From the NCBI RefSeq assembly GCF_900107965.1, contig NZ_FNVU01000004.1, positions 186,001 to 250,000 on the forward strand: a DNA stretch of 64,000 nt, written 5' to 3'. Positions 24,000 to 33,337 of the stretch are shown here, in pieces. A program made the translations under genes and the position numbers. The notes under the pieces are model-generated. The model was not told the DNA's origin. It did not search any database and worked only from the letters and a program-made list of their open reading frames with translations. The first letter of the stretch is position 1, and every line of letters begins with the position of its first letter. The stretch comes from Actinacidiphila yanglinensis. GTDB taxonomy: Bacteria > Actinomycetota > Actinomycetes > Streptomycetales > Streptomycetaceae.

Positions 24000-25448
24000 T
24001 CAACCGTGGGCCTGCTGGGAGTGCCGGGGGAGGAAGCCCACCAGGAGGAGGGTCAGGACGTTCACCCCCGCGGTGATCCCGAACACCAACTCCGCCGCCG
24101 ACAGGGAGGAGTGGGCGGAAAGATGCCCGGCCCGGGCGAAGAACACCGTGCCGAGGGCGGCCACGCCGATGGCCCCGGCGAACTGCTGGACGGCGTTGAG
24201 CATGCCCGCTCCGGTGCCGACCTCCTCGGTGGTGGCGTCGCCGATGATGAAATCGACCAGAGGGACGAACACCAGCCCGGAGCCGAACCCGGTGAGCAGC
24301 AGCGCGGGGGCGAGCGTCCAGACGGTGACGCCGCTGCCCCAGTGGGCGAGGGACCACCACACGGCGAGCAGGCCGAGGACGGCGAGGGACAGCCCGAGGT
24401 GCAGGGTGGCGCGGCCCAGTTTCTCGGCGAGCACGGCGCCGGCGAGCAGGACGGCGACGGCGGTCCCGACGGCCCAGGGGATCAGCGTGAGGCCGGTGTG
24501 CAACGGCGACCAGTGCAGGCCCAGTTGGAGCGTCAGGTTGAGCACGAGCACGAACGAGCTGAGCGACGCGTAGAACCCGGCGACGATCGCCAGGCCGACG
24601 ACGAAACTGCGCTTGCGGAAGAGCGAGGGCGCGATGACCGGGTGCGCGCTGTGTCGTTCGGAGACGACGAACAGGGCGAGCAGCACGACCGCCGCGGCCA
24701 TCATGGCGTAGGTCCAGGCGGGCCAGCCGAGGTCGCGTCCCTGGATGAGCGGGATGATGAGCAGCGCCGAGGCCGCCGTGAGCAGGCCGATACCGGCCAG
24801 GTCGAGGCGGGCGGTCGGGTCCTCCCCGCCGCGGTGGGGCAGCACGCGCCGGCCGATCGCGGCCGCGACGACGCCGAACGGCACGTTGATCAGGAAGATG
24901 GAGCGCCACTGGCTGCCGAACAGGTTCAGGTGCAGCAGCCAGCCGGCCAGGATGGGGCCGGCGACGGTGGCCAGGCCCATCAGCGGGCCGATCGGGGTCA
25001 GCGCCTTGCGCAGGTGCTGGGGCGGGAAGACCACCTTCACCAGGGCCAGGCCTTGCGGGATCATGACCGACCCGCACAGTCCCTGCAGCGTGCGGGCGAC
25101 GATCAGGAAGCCCACGTTCGGCGCGAGGCCGCAGGCCAGCGAGGCCAGGGTGAAGCCGGTCATGCCGAGCAGGAACAGCCGCCGGCGCCCGAGCAGGTCG
25201 CCGAGCCGGCCCGAGGTGACCAGGCCGAGCGCGAAGGCCGCGGTGTAGGCGCTGAGCACCCACTGGACGGTCACCTGGCCGCCTCCGAGCTCGGCGCGGA
25301 TGGACGGGCCGGCGAGGTTGGCGACGCTGGAGTCGATCAGGTCCATGAGGTCGGCCAGGAAGACGACGGCCAGGACGAGCGCCGCGGTGCGCAGCGGCAG
25401 CGTGGTCGCGGTGGTGGGCGCCTCGGACGGGCGCTGGATGACGGACAC
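24000..25448 (-). CDS. DHA2-family MFS drug exporter
   Basis: About 482 residues with 14 predicted helices, of the EmrB/QacA (DHA2) type. Landmarks are FLADLMDLIDSSVANLAGPSI at helix 1, the motif A-like GRLGDLLGRRRLFLLG, and motif C-like GLATVAGPILAGWLL. It exports drugs or toxic metabolites by proton antiport. The GTG at 25448 is preferred because homology starts there; a TTG at 25484 is also possible. The GTG lies directly beside the first of four operator sites for the divergent TetR regulator, which strongly suggests it is that repressor's target. Confidence 0.9.
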   Translation of the reverse strand: MSVIQRPSEAPTTATTLPLRTAALVLAVVFLADLMDLIDSSVANLAGPSIRAELGGGQVTVQWVLSAYTAAFALGLVTSGRLGDLLGRRRLFLLGMTGFTLASLACGLAPNVGFLIVARTLQGLCGSVMIPQGLALVKVVFPPQHLRKALTPIGPLMGLATVAGPILAGWLLHLNLFGSQWRSIFLINVPFGVVAAAIGRRVLPHRGGEDPTARLDLAGIGLLTAASALLIIPLIQGRDLGWPAWTYAMMAAAVVLLALFVVSERHSAHPVIAPSLFRKRSFVVGLAIVAGFYASLSSFVLVLNLTLQLGLHWSPLHTGLTLIPWAVGTAVAVLLAGAVLAEKLGRATLHLGLSLAVLGLLAVWWSLAHWGSGVTVWTLAPALLLTGFGSGLVFVPLVDFIIGDATTEEVGTGAGMLNAVQQFAGAIGVAALGTVFFARAGHLSAHSSLSAAELVFGITAGVNVLTLLLVGFLPRHSQQAHG

Positions 25449-25520
25449 GAACACTGTTCTACAGGCGATCGATGTTCTGAGCAAGGCGAACGATGTTCCT
25501 CATGACGTGGAACACCGTTC
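25449..25520. promoter_or_regulatory. Array of four GAACNNNGTTC operator sites
   Basis: Sites at 25449-25459 (gaacactgttc), 25467-25477 (gatcgatgttc, one mismatch), 25488-25498 (gaacgatgttc) and 25510-25520 (gaacaccgttc). Starts are 18, 21 and 22 bp apart, about two helical turns. The last site abuts the TetR promoter, whose -10 TAGACT (25531-25536) is followed six bases later by the ATG. Confidence 0.85.
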
Positions 25521-25542
25521 CCCAGGCCGCTAGACTGCTCCT

Positions 25543-26289
25543 ATGTCACCGACCCCGCAGGAACGGCGTGCAGCTCGGCACCAGCTCGACACCGGCGCGA
25601 GCGCACCCGCGGCCCGGCGAGGACCCTCCGGCGGTCGGAAGAAGCCGATCACCGTCGACGCGATCATCGGCACCGCGTTCGGCATCGTGGCGAGCGAGGG
25701 GTACGAGGCCCTGACGATGCGGCGCGTGGCCACCGCCCTGGAGACGGGACCGTCGTCGCTCTACGCCCACGTGGTCAACAAGGAGGACCTGGACGAGCTG
25801 CTCATCGGCCGGCTGTGTGCCGAGATCGAGCTGCCCGAGCCGGACCCCGCCACCTGGCGCCGGCAGATCATCAGCGTCTGCACCCAACTGCGGGACCAGT
25901 ACCTGCGGTTCCCGGGCATCTCCCGGGCGGCCTTCGCCGCCGCCCCGTCCAACCTCGACACCCTGCGGGTCGCCGAGGGGATGCTCGCCATCCTGCTCGC
26001 CGGCGGCATCGAGCCGCAGGCCGCCGCCTGGGCGGTCGACTCCCTGGCGCTCTACGTCAACGCCTACAGTCTCGAAGTCTCCCTGGCGGACCGGCGGCTC
26101 GACCGCAAGGACGACGAATGGGTGGTCAGCCGCGACGAGTTGCTGCGCCGGTTCGCCGCGCTGCCCGACACCTTCCCCCGGACCAAGCGCTACGCCGCCG
26201 AGCTCACCGCCGGAACCGTGGACGACCGCTTCGACTTCACCCTCGGCCTGATGATCGGCGGCCTCCCGGGCGCGCGCGTCGATCACTGA
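25543..26289 (+). CDS. TetR-family repressor of the divergent DHA2 exporter
   Basis: 248-residue regulator. The helix-turn-helix is at about residues 30-75 (TVDAIIGTAFGIVASEGYEAL, then MRRVATALETGPSSLYAHV, each under its own helix). The C-terminal half resembles the TetR_C class of ligand-binding domains. The ATG at 25543 follows a TAGACT -10 box by six bases, so the transcript is probably leaderless. It is divergent from the exporter gene, with four GAACNNNGTTC sites between, the standard layout of a repressor of an efflux pump that also controls itself. Confidence 0.92.
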   Translation: MSPTPQERRAARHQLDTGASAPAARRGPSGGRKKPITVDAIIGTAFGIVASEGYEALTMRRVATALETGPSSLYAHVVNKEDLDELLIGRLCAEIELPEPDPATWRRQIISVCTQLRDQYLRFPGISRAAFAAAPSNLDTLRVAEGMLAILLAGGIEPQAAAWAVDSLALYVNAYSLEVSLADRRLDRKDDEWVVSRDELLRRFAALPDTFPRTKRYAAELTAGTVDDRFDFTLGLMIGGLPGARVDH

Positions 26290-26303
26290 CCCGACCGTAC
26301 GGT

Positions 26304-26337
26304 GCGCCGCTCCGCCGGACCCGCGGAGGGGCGGCGC
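26304..26337. terminator. Hairpin between convergent TetR and ABC permease genes
   Basis: gcgccgctccgc (26304-26315) pairs with 26323-26337 as a 12-bp stem with a 3-base bulge and a 7-base loop. Confidence 0.6.
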
Positions 26338-26387
26338 CCGGCGGGCCGGCGCGCTCCCGGGGGCGTACGGAGCGGCCCGCGCCCTGT

Positions 26388-28898
26388 TCACGCGCGGACC
26401 GGGGCCGGACCCCGGCGGCGCAGCATCAGCGCGCCCGGCACCACCGCGCAGGTCACGGCGACCACCGCGCACGTCCCCGTCACCGCGCCGAGGGCGGCCC
26501 AGGGCACCGTGACCGGGCCCGGCACCGAGAGGAGCGCGAGCGCCACCCGGACGACGGCCAGGTCGACGCCCGTCACCATGGCGCCCATGACCGCGCCGAC
26601 GGTGACGGCCAGCACCGCCTCCGCGCCCAGCAGGCGCAGCACCTGACGTACCGTCGCGCCGGCCAGCCGCAGCACGGCCAGGTCGCGGGTCCGCTCGGAG
26701 GTCGCCATGACCATGGTCCCGGCCAGCGCGATGGCGGTGTAGAGCAGGGCGATGCCCAGCACCAGCCAGAATCCGATCCGGGTCTGCCGGCTCGTCGTCG
26801 GGTGCTGCGCTGCGACCCACTGACGGTCCGTCAAGACGAGCCCGCCGGAGGGGGCGACGGCGTTCCGGAGCGACGCCGCGGCGGTGGTCCGGTCCGCGCC
26901 CGGGCGCAGCGCCACGTCGATCCGGTCCACGGCTGCGCCGCGGGCGTTGGCAGGGGTCACGTACGCGCCGTTGTCGCCGGTTCCCTGGCGCAGCACCGCC
27001 ACGATCCGCAGCGTCCGGGGCGTGCCGTCGCCGAGCCACACCCGGACGTACTGGCCCACCGTGTGCCGGGCCCACTCCTGGTTGACGACGATGCCGTGGT
27101 CGTCGAGATCGCCCAACCTGCCCGCGACGACGGGCAGTCGGGTCACCGTCGCCAGCGCGGCGGGGGAGGCGGCCTCGGCGGGGGAACCGGTGAGGGCCAC
27201 CTGGTCCTCCAGGGTGTGCACGGTCGTGGCGGCGAACGCGGCGGTGTCGGTGCCGGGCACCGCCGCGACCCGGGCGACCGTCGCCGGGGTGAACCCGGCC
27301 CCGCCGGCGGTGATCACGAAGTCGGCCCCGGTCCGGCCGCGCAGCTCCGCCGCCTTGGCCGCGTTGATCGTCGCAGTAGTGCCCAGGAGCGACCCGGCGA
27401 GCGCCACGCTCACCAGCACGGGCGCCGCGACGGCCGTGGTGCGCCGGACGGCGGTCGCGGTGTTCTCCCCGGCCAGCATGCCGGTCGCGCCGAGCAGTTG
27501 GGCGGGAAGCCACGCCAGGAGCCGGGCCAGCGGCCGGACGAGCAGCGGCGCGAGGAGGGCGGCCGCGGTGACCAGCACCATGGGCTGCACGGTGTACGTC
27601 TTGCGGTGCAACACCTCACCCGGGTCGGCGACCAGCGCGGACACCGCCAGGTAGCCGCTGCCCAGCAGGAGCGCGCCGCCCGCCAGCAGGCGTCCGGGAG
27701 CCATCGCGTTGCTGTCGACGGCCGCGTCCCGCAGCGCCTCGGCCGGCGGGACCCGCCCGGCCCGCCGGCCGGCCGCCCACACCCCGGCCAGGGCGACGAG
27801 GAGGCCGGTGCCGAAGGCCGTCCAGTAGGGCCAGGTGGCGCCGCCGATCCCGAACCACACGGGTGCGACGTGTCGTTGGACCAGTGCCCCGGCGAGTCTC
27901 GGGGCGCCGTACCGGCCGAGCACGCACCCGGTGGCGGACGCCGACGAACCGACCACGAGGGCCTCGGCATGCACGATCCGGCGGACCTGCCGCGGGGTCG
28001 CCCCGGCCGTCCGCAGCAGGCCCCACTCGCGCCGGCGCTGGGCGACGGAGAAGGCGAACGTCGACGCGACCACGTACACCGACACGAAGCAGGTGACGCC
28101 GCCCGCGGTGCCCAGCAGCGCGTCGACGGTGACCAGCGCCTCGTGGTCACCGTCCCGGTCGGGGTCGGCCAGGCGCCGGTCGTCGCCGGTGAGCACGCGG
28201 ACGCCGGTGGCGGCCGGGTCCGCGGCGACCGCGGCGGTCACGGCGGCGGCGGGCGCGTCCACCACCACGTCGCGGGGGGACGCCGGGGACAGCCGGGCGG
28301 CCTCCGCGCCGGTGAAGAACACGGCCCGCTCGAAGGGGAGGGCGGCGACCGTGCCGACCACGGTCCAGTCCCGTACGGTCCCCCCGGCCGCGCGCAGCGC
28401 GACCCGCTGACCTGGGTGGGCCCAGGCGCCCGCGACGACCACCTGGTCCGGTGCGGCCGGCGGGTGCCCGGCGGTCAGCCGGTAGCCGGCGAAGCCCGCG
28501 GACGCCCACGGATGGCCGGTCAGCCCGGTCCGATCCGCCGCTCGGGCGGACCCGTTCGTACCGGAGGGGCCGCCGGCCGGACTCACCGCGAAGGACCGGT
28601 CCGCGGTCACCGCACCGATCCGGCCCAGCCTGGCGACCAACCCGGCCGGGACCGGGCGGGGTGGGGACAGCGGCGCCGTGCGTACCCCGGACGGCGTCCG
28701 CACCCGCAGGGTGTCGGCGCCGTGCACGACCACCGGCGCGGCCCGGAAGCGCTCCGGGGCGTGCTGCGGTGCGTGCGCGCTCGACGCGAGCACCAGGCCC
28801 ATCATGGTGATCAGCCCGACTCCGAGGGCGAGGGCCACGAAGCTCGCGGCGAAGGCGGTCCAGCGGGTCCGCAGGGTCCGCAGCGCGACGCTCAGCAC
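26388..28898 (-). CDS. MacB/FtsX-type ABC transporter permease
   Basis: 836-residue permease with two FtsX repeats. An N-terminal helix (TAFAASFVALALGVGLITMMGLV) is followed by an external domain, three helices near 250-370, a middle pair, a second external domain and three C-terminal helices (IGFWLVLGIALLYTAIALAGT onwards). The segments VAQRRREWGLLRTAGATPRQVRR and SERTRDLAVLRLAGATVRQVLR are the repeated cytoplasmic couplers of FtsX proteins. It probably works with the ATPase upstream, its GTG start overlapping that gene by 7 bp. Such systems export peptides, antibiotics or lipoproteins by mechanotransmission. Confidence 0.9.
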   Translation of the reverse strand: MLSVALRTLRTRWTAFAASFVALALGVGLITMMGLVLASSAHAPQHAPERFRAAPVVVHGADTLRVRTPSGVRTAPLSPPRPVPAGLVARLGRIGAVTADRSFAVSPAGGPSGTNGSARAADRTGLTGHPWASAGFAGYRLTAGHPPAAPDQVVVAGAWAHPGQRVALRAAGGTVRDWTVVGTVAALPFERAVFFTGAEAARLSPASPRDVVVDAPAAAVTAAVAADPAATGVRVLTGDDRRLADPDRDGDHEALVTVDALLGTAGGVTCFVSVYVVASTFAFSVAQRRREWGLLRTAGATPRQVRRIVHAEALVVGSSASATGCVLGRYGAPRLAGALVQRHVAPVWFGIGGATWPYWTAFGTGLLVALAGVWAAGRRAGRVPPAEALRDAAVDSNAMAPGRLLAGGALLLGSGYLAVSALVADPGEVLHRKTYTVQPMVLVTAAALLAPLLVRPLARLLAWLPAQLLGATGMLAGENTATAVRRTTAVAAPVLVSVALAGSLLGTTATINAAKAAELRGRTGADFVITAGGAGFTPATVARVAAVPGTDTAAFAATTVHTLEDQVALTGSPAEAASPAALATVTRLPVVAGRLGDLDDHGIVVNQEWARHTVGQYVRVWLGDGTPRTLRIVAVLRQGTGDNGAYVTPANARGAAVDRIDVALRPGADRTTAAASLRNAVAPSGGLVLTDRQWVAAQHPTTSRQTRIGFWLVLGIALLYTAIALAGTMVMATSERTRDLAVLRLAGATVRQVLRLLGAEAVLAVTVGAVMGAMVTGVDLAVVRVALALLSVPGPVTVPWAALGAVTGTCAVVAVTCAVVPGALMLRRRGPAPVRA

Positions 28899-29629
28899 GA
28901 CACCGCCTCCAGCCGCGCCATGCCGGCGGCGACCGACTCCGCGGTGGGGGCGCGCAGTTCGCCGCTCAGCCGCCCGTCGGCGAGGAAGAGCACCCGGTCG
29001 GCGAAGGACGCGGCGACCGGGTCGTGGGTGACCATGACCACGGTCCGGCCGTCCTCGTCGGCCATGCCGCGCAGGACCGACAGCACCCGGCGGCCCGCCG
29101 CGGAGTCCAGCGCACCGGTCGGCTCGTCGCCGAAGAGCACCTCCGGTTCAGTGATCAACGCCCGGGCCAGCGCCACCCGTTGCTGCTGCCCGCCGGACAG
29201 CTCGGAGGGGCGGTGCCGGGCCCGGTCGGCAAGGCCGACCCGGGCCAGCGCGTCCCGCACGGCTCCCTTCGCCGGGCGCCGCCCGGACAGCCGCAGCGGC
29301 AGCGCCACGTTCTGCTCCGCGGTCAGCGAGGGCAGCAGGTTGAACGACTGGAAGACGAAGCCGATCCGCTGCCGGCGCAGCAGGGTCAGCCGGGTCCCGC
29401 TCAGCCCGGTCAGGTCGGTGCCGCCGAGCAGGACGCTGCCGGAGGTGGGCCGGTCGAGCCCCGCCGCGCACTGCAGCAGCGTCGACTTGCCCGACCCGGA
29501 CGGCCCCATGACCGCCGTGAAACTCCCGGTCGGAAAGCCCAGCGTCACGCCGTCGAGCGCGGTCACCACGGTGTCCCCGGACCCGTACGTCCTGCTCACC
29601 GAGCGCAGTTGCATCGCATCGATCTCCAT
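28892..29629 (-). CDS. MacB-type ABC transporter ATP-binding protein
   Basis: 245-residue ATPase. Motifs: MGPSGSGKSTLLQC Walker A (~45), Q-loop FVFQSFNLLPSL, signature LSGGQQQRVALARAL, Walker B EVLFGDEPTGALD and VTHDP switch His. It pairs with the overlapping FtsX permease. The ATG at 29629 (MEIDAMQLRSV) is chosen because the upstream extension is low-complexity; a second ATG at 29614 is possible. It reads away from a histidine kinase/response regulator pair across ~157 bp, so that two-component system is the likely regulator of the exporter. Confidence 0.92.
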   Translation of the reverse strand: MEIDAMQLRSVSRTYGSGDTVVTALDGVTLGFPTGSFTAVMGPSGSGKSTLLQCAAGLDRPTSGSVLLGGTDLTGLSGTRLTLLRRQRIGFVFQSFNLLPSLTAEQNVALPLRLSGRRPAKGAVRDALARVGLADRARHRPSELSGGQQQRVALARALITEPEVLFGDEPTGALDSAAGRRVLSVLRGMADEDGRTVVMVTHDPVAASFADRVLFLADGRLSGELRAPTAESVAAGMARLEAVSC

Positions 29630-29786
29630 GCCGTCCAGCCAACCGCCGGGCGCGGCCGGCCGCAGGAGGGCAGGAGGGTGTCCTCGGGTGGGCCCGGCCC
29701 ACCCGCTGCGGGGTGGGGCAGGCACTACCCCGGAGGTCGGCCCAGCGGGTTGGCCGCGGCGGCGCAGCCGCTTCTACGGTGGGCGC

Positions 29787-31085
29787 ATGACCTCCCGTAC
29801 CGTCTGGCAGGCCCTGGCCCGGCCGGACTTCCTGCTGACCTCCTGGCCGTGGCGGTCGGCCGGGTACCTGCTGAGCAGCGCCCCGGTCGGGCTGGTCACG
29901 CTGGTCGGGATGCTGGTGGCCACGGGGATCGCCGGGGGACTGTCCCTCGTGGTGGTCGGGCTGCCGCTGCTGGCCCTCCTCGGCCTGGCGGGACTGCCGG
30001 TCGCGGCCGTCGAGCGGTGGCGGCTGCGCCTGATCGACACCGACCCGGCCCCCGGCGGGCACCGGATGCCCGACCGGCCCGGCCTCGTCGCCCTGCTGCG
30101 CACCCGGTACCGGGAGCAGGCGACCTGGTGGGAGCTGGCCTACGCGCTGCTGTTCGCGGTGGTGCTGTGGCCGCTGGACCTGCTGACCGCGGGCATCGCG
30201 CTGTCGCTCCCGCTGGGCCTGGTCGCGACCCCCGTCCTGATGGCGACGTTCGGGCACGGGCACGGCGGCACCGTGCTCAAGACGTGGACCGTGTCGTCGT
30301 ACCCCGAGGCGTTCGCGCTGGCCCTGCTGGGCCTGGTCCTGCTGGGCGTCGCGGGATACGTGCTCGGTCCGCTGGCGGGTGCGCGCGGCGCGCTGACCCG
30401 GTTGCTGACCTCGCCCCGCGAGGACGCCCTCGGCCGGCGGATCAACGAACTGACCCGTTCCCGGGGCCGGTTGGTGGACGCCTTCGAGGCGGAGCGGCGC
30501 AGGATCGAGCGGGACCTGCACGACGGCGCGCAGCAGCGGCTCGTCGCGCTGACCGTGACCCTCGGCCTGGCCCGGCTGGACGCGCCGCCGGGACCGGTCG
30601 CCGACCTGATCGCCAAGGCCCACGACGAGGCCGGCGAAGTGTTGGTCTCACTGCGGGAGTTGATCCGCGGCATCCACCCGAAGGTGCTGGCCGACTACGG
30701 GCTGGCGGCGGCGATCCCGGACGTCGCGGAGCGGTCGTCGGTGCCGGTGGACGTCCGGGTCGAACTGCCGGGCCGGATGCCGGACGCGGTCGAGGCCACC
30801 GCGTACTTCGTGGTGTGCGAGGCGCTGACGAACATCGCCCGGCACAGCGGGGCGACGCGCGCCACCGTCGTGGGCGGCTACGCCGACGGGCGCCTCACCG
30901 TCGCGGTGAGCGACAACGGGCGCGGCGGCGCCTCGGCCGGGAAGGGATCGGGCCTGGTGGGCCTGGCCGACCGGGTCTCCGTGGTGGATGGCAGACTCGA
31001 ACTGTCCAGCCCGCCCGGCGGACCGACCCTGCTGCGTGTGGAGCTTCCGTGCGAGATGACGCTGCCGACCGTCACCTCCGGCTAG
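29787..31085 (+). CDS. NarL-class sensor histidine kinase
   Basis: 432-residue membrane kinase. The N-terminal half has about four helices (GYLLSSAPVGLVTLVGMLV, LSLVVVGLPLLALLGLAGL, and two near 130-200). The HisKA_3 phosphoacceptor is in IERDLHDGAQQRLVAL (His ~245). The HATPase domain shows the N-box CEALTNIARHSGA and G-box SDNGRGG. It phosphorylates the response regulator encoded immediately downstream, whose start lies inside the end of this gene. The divergent MacB-type exporter is the likely target operon. The ATG at 29787 has only a weak ribosome site (gggcgc). Confidence 0.92.
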   Translation: MTSRTVWQALARPDFLLTSWPWRSAGYLLSSAPVGLVTLVGMLVATGIAGGLSLVVVGLPLLALLGLAGLPVAAVERWRLRLIDTDPAPGGHRMPDRPGLVALLRTRYREQATWWELAYALLFAVVLWPLDLLTAGIALSLPLGLVATPVLMATFGHGHGGTVLKTWTVSSYPEAFALALLGLVLLGVAGYVLGPLAGARGALTRLLTSPREDALGRRINELTRSRGRLVDAFEAERRRIERDLHDGAQQRLVALTVTLGLARLDAPPGPVADLIAKAHDEAGEVLVSLRELIRGIHPKVLADYGLAAAIPDVAERSSVPVDVRVELPGRMPDAVEATAYFVVCEALTNIARHSGATRATVVGGYADGRLTVAVSDNGRGGASAGKGSGLVGLADRVSVVDGRLELSSPPGGPTLLRVELPCEMTLPTVTSG

Positions 31086-31717
31086 TGCTGGCCGAGGACA
31101 GCGTGCTGTTGCGGGAGGGCCTGACCGGGCTGCTGGCCCGCTTCGGCCACGAGGTGGTCGCCGCCGTCTCCGACGCGGACGCGCTGGAATCCGCCGTCGC
31201 CGCCCACCGCCCGGACCTCGTGGTGACCGACGTCCGCATGCCGCCCACCTTCACCGACGAGGGGCTGCGCGCGGCCGTCGCACTGCGCCGCAGAGCGCCG
31301 GAGCTGCCGGTCCTCGTGCTCAGCCAGTACGTCCAGCGCAGCTATGTCACCGAGCTGCTGGAGACCGGCGACGGCACCGGGATCGGCTACCTCCTCAAGG
31401 ACCGGGTCGGCAGGGTCGAGGAGTTCCTCACCGCGCTCCACCAGGTCGCGGACGGCGGCACCGTGGTCGACCCCGAGGTGGTCCGGCAACTCCTGCGCCA
31501 CCGCCGCGATCCGCTGGAGCGGCTGACCCCGCGCGAGCGCGAGGTGCTCGCCCTGGTCGCCGAGGGGCGTTCCAACGCGGCGATCGCGCGCGCCCTCGTC
31601 GTCTCCGAGGCTGCCGTGGGCAAGCACATCGGCAACATCCTCACCAAACTCGACCTCCCGCCGGCCGAGGAGACCCACCGCCGCGTCCTGGCGGTCCTGG
31701 CGTTCCTCCAGTCCTGA
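31049..31717 (+). CDS. NarL/LuxR-type response regulator
   Basis: 222-residue regulator. The receiver domain begins LRLVLAEDSVLLREG and has the phospho-acceptor Asp in DLVVTDVRMPP and the conserved Lys in YLLKDRVG. The C-terminal LuxR helix-turn-helix reads LTPREREVLALVAEGRSN then AAIARALVVSEAAVGKHIGN. The GTG at 31049 retains the whole first beta-strand and overlaps the kinase gene by 37 bp; a GTG at 31085 is the alternative. Partner of the upstream kinase. Confidence 0.92.
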   Translation: MRDDAADRHLRLVLAEDSVLLREGLTGLLARFGHEVVAAVSDADALESAVAAHRPDLVVTDVRMPPTFTDEGLRAAVALRRRAPELPVLVLSQYVQRSYVTELLETGDGTGIGYLLKDRVGRVEEFLTALHQVADGGTVVDPEVVRQLLRHRRDPLERLTPREREVLALVAEGRSNAAIARALVVSEAAVGKHIGNILTKLDLPPAEETHRRVLAVLAFLQS

Positions 31718-31758
31718 TCGCGGTCCTGACCGCACCCTGACCGTCTCCGTGCGGGCGG

Positions 31759-31776
31759 GTCCGCGTGACCGCGGAC
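31759..31776. terminator. Hairpin after the two-component genes
   Basis: gtccgcg (31759-31765) and cgcggac (31770-31776) with a 4-base loop, in the 261-bp gap before the convergent VWA gene. Nothing else recognisable lies in that gap. Confidence 0.5.
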
Positions 31777-31978
31777 AGGGCCGGGACCGGGTCAGGCGCG
31801 GGCCCGGCGGTCTCCCAGAAGCGCCGCCTGCCGCTGCGTGAGTCGCTGGCTGTTCGGATAGGTGACGAGTCGGCCCGCGAACGCCGGTGCGACGGTGATG
31901 ATCGCTGTCCCCATGGGGCGCCACCCCAACGGTCCGGCGTCACCGTCGTCACTGGCCGCACGCTTACCGGCGGACGGG

Positions 31979-33337
31979 TCAGCGCGGCGCCGCGGCGGCG
32001 CCGAGCGTGACCGTCCGCGCCCACTCCGGCGGGCGGTCGGGGATGTAGGCGGGATCGTCCTCGTCCCAGGAGCCGGTGGGCGGCAGGCGGGGGAAGAGGC
32101 CGACGACGGTCCGGCAGGGCGGCCGCGCGGCGGGCCAGCGGGTGTACCCGTCGGTCAGCACGACGATGACGTCCGGGCCCGGCCGTGTCCTGAGGGCGCG
32201 GGCGAACCCGCTCCTGAGGTCCGTGCCCCCACCGCCGGTCAGGGGGATGCCCTCGCTGCGGCACAGCGGGTGCGCCAGCTGCGCGACGGCGTCGCAGGGG
32301 ACCACGGTGACCAGGTCGCGGCGGCCGCCCACGGCGCGCGATATCGCGGTGACCTCGAGCAGCGCGCTGCCGAGTTCCGCGTCGCTGACCGATCCGGAGG
32401 TGTCGATGACGATGCAGACCCGGGGCGGCCGGCGGCGCAGGCTCGGCAGGACCGCGCCGGGCACCCCCGCGGAGCGGCGGGACGGCCGGCCGTACGTGTA
32501 GTCCTCGCCGGCCCCGCCGCCGGACACCGCCGAGCGGATCGCGGCACCCAGCAACTGCCGCCAGGGCTGCGGGGGATGGAACGCCTCCTCCGCCCAGCGC
32601 CGCCACCCCCGCGAGGCGCTGCCCGGGCGGCCGTTGATGCCCTGCGCGACCCGGAAGCGGACCGCGTCGCGTTCCTGCGTGCTGAGCCCGTCCGCGCCGT
32701 CGGGCCCCCATTCCCAGTCCCGGTCCAGGCCGTCGGCGCCGCTGCCGCACTCCAGCCAGGCCAGGTCGTGCGTGCGCGGGCCGAGTTGGAACCAGCGCAG
32801 GTAGTCCTCCATCAGATGGCCCTCGGGCAGCCCGAGCTTCGCCGGATGGACGGCGTCCTCCGGCAGGGCCAGCCCGTCCCCGAACGCGTCGTCGTTGATC
32901 TCGAAGTCCGCGGCGATGTTCATCCGCAGCCGTTCCGCGGGGCCGGTCAACCCCCGTTCCCTTACGAGGCGTTCGCTGCGGCCGTGGTGGTCGCGCAGCA
33001 GGTGCGACACCTCGTGCACCCAGACGGCGGCGAGATCCTCCACGGAGGTGCGGGCCACGAAGGCCGGGGAGACGTAGCACCTCCAGTGGCGGTCGACGGC
33101 CATCGTGGGTACCCGGGGGGACTCCACGGTGTGCAGGGCGAAGAGCGCCGCCGCGAGGTAGGGGCGGGCCCGGACCGCCTGGAGCCGCGCGGCGAAGAGC
33201 TTGTCGAGGTCGAGGGGGAGGTCGAGGACCGGTCCGTGCCGGGGCCCGGGCCGGGGTTCGTGCCGGGGTGCGCCCGTGGCCTTCCCCGGCCGGGCCTCCT
33301 CCGCGGCCGCCTTCGCCCCTGCGTGGTCCGTACTCAT
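31979..33337 (-). CDS. Putative metallopeptidase/VWA-like protein (DUF2201)
   Basis: 452-residue protein. The N-terminal half is a DUF2201-type metallopeptidase-like domain with a zinc-binding HExxH (HEVSH within AAVWVHEVSHLLRDHHG, ~115) and a downstream NIAADFEIND. The C-terminal half is a VWA-like domain with the MIDAS start DTSGS (~315) and a glycine-rich GGGGTDLRSG. VWA proteins commonly act with MoxR-type AAA ATPases, and such an ATPase lies immediately upstream with an ATGA overlap (33334-33337). The pair resembles chaperone/metal-insertion systems, but the client is unknown. Starts MSTDHAGAKAAAEEA; the first ~40 residues are low-complexity. Confidence 0.85.
   Translation of the reverse strand: MSTDHAGAKAAAEEARPGKATGAPRHEPRPGPRHGPVLDLPLDLDKLFAARLQAVRARPYLAAALFALHTVESPRVPTMAVDRHWRCYVSPAFVARTSVEDLAAVWVHEVSHLLRDHHGRSERLVRERGLTGPAERLRMNIAADFEINDDAFGDGLALPEDAVHPAKLGLPEGHLMEDYLRWFQLGPRTHDLAWLECGSGADGLDRDWEWGPDGADGLSTQERDAVRFRVAQGINGRPGSASRGWRRWAEEAFHPPQPWRQLLGAAIRSAVSGGGAGEDYTYGRPSRRSAGVPGAVLPSLRRRPPRVCIVIDTSGSVSDAELGSALLEVTAISRAVGGRRDLVTVVPCDAVAQLAHPLCRSEGIPLTGGGGTDLRSGFARALRTRPGPDVIVVLTDGYTRWPAARPPCRTVVGLFPRLPPTGSWDEDDPAYIPDRPPEWARTVTLGAAAAPR

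Noticed and set aside
25815..31085. Very long plus-strand open frame across the ABC exporter and kinase genes
   Set aside because: Only its last ~430 codons are a real gene (the kinase). The rest is antisense shadow of the ABC transporter genes, as expected at this GC content, with low-complexity Arg/Gly/Pro text.
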